Source: a virus
IMG/VR virus record: IMGVR_UViG_3300035698_029886
Span: 1 to 23,014 of that record
Direction: 5' to 3' (one strand)
DNA length: 23,014 bases
Shown: positions 21,376 to 23,014 of the stretch, one piece after another
How the letters are laid out: each line of letters opens with the position of its first letter
Numbering within the stretch: the stretch's first letter is position 1
The notes under the pieces: generated by a model
Told to the model about the DNA's origin: nothing
The model's input: the letters and a program-made list of their open reading frames with translations, nothing else
The model's database searches: none
Position numbers and translations under genes: made by a program

Positions 21376-22191
21376 ATGGAACAGACAGGACAAGGCGTGA
21401 CCGGAGGGCAGTTGCCATCGATACCGGACTACAACCTCAAGGTTTGCGTGCCGGTGTACAGCGACACATGTGACAATCACAAGATGTCACTGATGGAAAC
21501 GGAGAGGGCGGGTATCAAGTTCACGTACCAGGTTTGCCAAAGCGCGCTGCCTGCTCTTGCGAGGAACCTTCTCATTAACGAAGACGGGAAGACAACTGTA
21601 AGGCAGACGCTCAAAGGAGACTACACGCACTACCTGTTCATCGACGCGGACATTGCATGGAGGCCACAGGATATTCTGCAGTTGTTGGCTCGGAGGAGGC
21701 ATATCGTTTCAGGTTCCTATGTCGCCAGGGGAACGCATGACTGTTACCAGGCAGGGCGGTGGGAGCATGCGGTGGGCAACCCGGGCGAACTTGTGAAGAG
21801 AAACTCTACCGGTATGCACAAAGTTGACTGGGTCGGAGGTGGCTTTTTGATGGTAACGAAGATGGCGCTTGAGCATATGAACCACCCGTGGTTCCGGCAC
21901 CGTTTGGTAGAAATAGATGAAGATGTAGGGGAGGGCAAGGTAATAAGGCATGCGATTGAGGCCAACGAAGACTGTGGCTTCTGTCTCAATGCCGTGAAGA
22001 GCGGAGTGCCTGTCTACCTTGACTGTGATACAGAGGTGGAACATGTGACAGAGTTTGATGTGCCGCCCCTTAGGCTTACGCCTCCGGCGACACATTTCGA
22101 GGTAACGAAGGAACCGAGCGGGCCAGGGATTGCTATACCGGCCTCGATGCTGCACAAGGGCTCCGATGGGGCTTCAGGTAAAAACGGGTAA
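21376..22191 (+). CDS. Phage glycosyltransferase, GT-A type with DAD motif
   Basis: The 271-residue protein starts after GGAGACAGG. The pattern of a GT-A-fold glycosyltransferase is visible: a first strand with KVCVPVYSDT at about 22-31, ALPALARNLLINE, then HYLFIDADI with DxD at Asp90-Ala-Asp92 for the metal and sugar nucleotide. After these come DILQLLARRRHIVSGSYVAR and a WVGGGFLMVTKMALE acceptor-side motif near 150-165. No membrane helix. The natural target cannot be read from sequence. Its place between two fibre genes on the same strand, with one fibre rich in Gly-X-Thr, points to the fibre rather than to host glycans. Host surface modification (seroconversion) is the alternative. Confidence 0.8.
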   Translation: MEQTGQGVTGGQLPSIPDYNLKVCVPVYSDTCDNHKMSLMETERAGIKFTYQVCQSALPALARNLLINEDGKTTVRQTLKGDYTHYLFIDADIAWRPQDILQLLARRRHIVSGSYVARGTHDCYQAGRWEHAVGNPGELVKRNSTGMHKVDWVGGGFLMVTKMALEHMNHPWFRHRLVEIDEDVGEGKVIRHAIEANEDCGFCLNAVKSGVPVYLDCDTEVEHVTEFDVPPLRLTPPATHFEVTKEPSGPGIAIPASMLHKGSDGASGKNG

Positions 22192-22209
22192 CACAACACG
22201 AGGGACGAC

Positions 22210-23014
22210 ATGGCTATAATTAATCCAGTCCGGTATCAGGTTTTCGACCAAGACGTGCCAAACAACCGCCCGCCGGTAGTCGAGATCAATGCAGGGTCAA
22301 CGGCATCGGGGACGATCACGTTCAGCACGGCCGCGCTCGCCTCCATCAGTACGGTGGACCCGACTGTGAACCGTCTCTCACAGCCCACGAAATCTGAAAG
22401 CCGGTGGTCTCTCATAGCTCCCGAGCTATATCAAACGTACGGCGAGGACCTTCTTTACTACTCTACCACGGAACTATCGACTGGGGAGTACGTACTGTCT
22501 TGGGTGTTTGACCCATCGCAGATCACTACCATGGTAGACGGGTGGTATTTCGGTCTTGAGTTCTTCATCAACCAAGCATCGACCGCCACGGTCAAGCAGT
22601 CGCAACCCGACGTTATTATCAAGATCAAGAACTTCCTCGACGTGACTGGTGTCACCGGACTTCCCGAGGGCGACTCTGTCTATCAGGGGCCCACAGGCGT
22701 GGACGGTGCTACTGGTGCCGAGGGGCAGACTGGTGTGGACGGTACCACAGGCGTACAGGGCGTCCCTGGAGGCTCCACAGGATACGGCGGTGTTACTGGC
22801 TATCCGGGTGTCACGGGGGCGCCAGGAGTTACAGGAGCGACCCCTACAGGTTCGGTTGGTCTACAGGGTATTACAGGAGAGGACGGCGTTCGGGGTATTA
22901 CCGGAGCGCAGCCAGTCACTGGCAATGACGGTATTACTGGAGATGATGGTGTTCAGGGTATTACAGGAGAGGACGGTGTTCAGGGCGAAACCGGTGAGCA
23001 GGGAGATCAAGGTG
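22210..23014 (+). CDS. Collagen-like tail fibre protein, 3' truncated by the window
   Basis: The ATG at 22210 follows GAGGGACG, and the frame is open to the last base, so at least 268 codons are present and the stop lies outside. Residues 1-159 form a globular, beta-rich domain (WSLIAPELYQTYGEDLLYYS, GEYVLSWVFDPSQITTMVDG) that probably attaches to the baseplate or first fibre. From residue 160 the sequence turns into Gly-X-Y repeats with Thr very often in the third place (GPTGVDGATGAEGQTGVDGT), interrupted at a few points. Collagen-like stalks are common in phage fibres and form trimers. The Thr residues are candidate O-glycosylation sites next to the glycosyltransferase gene. Confidence 0.85.
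   Translation, partial: MAIINPVRYQVFDQDVPNNRPPVVEINAGSTASGTITFSTAALASISTVDPTVNRLSQPTKSESRWSLIAPELYQTYGEDLLYYSTTELSTGEYVLSWVFDPSQITTMVDGWYFGLEFFINQASTATVKQSQPDVIIKIKNFLDVTGVTGLPEGDSVYQGPTGVDGATGAEGQTGVDGTTGVQGVPGGSTGYGGVTGYPGVTGAPGVTGATPTGSVGLQGITGEDGVRGITGAQPVTGNDGITGDDGVQGITGEDGVQGETGEQGDQG
22864..22981 (+). repeat. Near-exact 28-bp DNA repeats in the collagen-like stalk
   Basis: CAGGGTATTACAGGAGAGGA and the following eight bases occur at 22864-22891 and again at 22954-22981 with one mismatch, exactly 90 bp (30 codons) apart. Shorter related units (GGTATTACTGGAGATGATGG) lie between. Such in-frame repeats allow stalk length to change by recombination. Confidence 0.8.

Noticed and set aside
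1-23014. tRNA genes, CRISPR arrays and insertion sequences
   Set aside because: No cloverleaf-like segment, no regularly spaced repeat-spacer pattern and no transposase reading frame were seen. The only repeats are the promoter elements and the fibre stalk repeats.

Overview
The window is part of a tailed-phage or prophage genome, about 55% GC by eye, with strong GGAGG-type ribosome binding sites and tightly packed, often overlapping genes. The virion genes follow a Mu-like contractile-tail plan: gp28/gp29-type packaging, gpI protease with nested scaffold, capsid, gp36, gp37, sheath, tube, gp41 chaperone, tape measure, gpN, gp44, gp45, gp46 and gp47. Mu-like structural genes occur in many non-transposing phages. 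No transposase, integrase, lysozyme, tRNA or host gene is visible here, so lifestyle and host species cannot be read from this window. A Gram-negative host is likely only by analogy with Mu.

Region 1 (1-2888, + strand) is a cluster of very small accessory genes, mostly unrecognised, linked by ATGA-type overlaps. It includes a family of 60-70 aa helical proteins (one member carries two frameshifts), a possible ribbon-helix-helix DNA-binding protein behind its own sigma70-like promoter, and a four-Cys/two-His small protein overlapping another gene in a different frame. A strong terminator (1505-1544) splits the cluster in two.

Region 2 (2925-6720, - strand) is the packaging module, read leftward: terminase small subunit, terminase large subunit, DUF935 portal, a membrane/coiled-coil protein, and a gpG-like virion morphogenesis protein. 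It is inverted relative to the other virion genes.

Region 3 (6721-6868) is a divergent control region with a perfect 17-bp inverted repeat. A 33-bp element inside it recurs at 18738-18770, just before the baseplate genes. I read these as phage late promoters.

Region 4 (6869-9799, + strand) holds the head genes: protease with nested scaffold, two paralogous DUF2190-type capsid-associated proteins, the major capsid protein, then a strong terminator. Region 5 (9820-18733) holds connector and tail genes, with hairpins flanking the tube gene and a -1 frameshift site in the chaperone. Region 6 (18738-20028) holds the baseplate wedge genes. Region 7 (20038 to the end) holds adhesion genes: a tail fibre, a DxD glycosyltransferase, and a second fibre with a threonine-rich collagen-like stalk that runs off the window. 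The glycosyltransferase next to Gly-X-Thr repeats suggests the phage glycosylates its own fibre.
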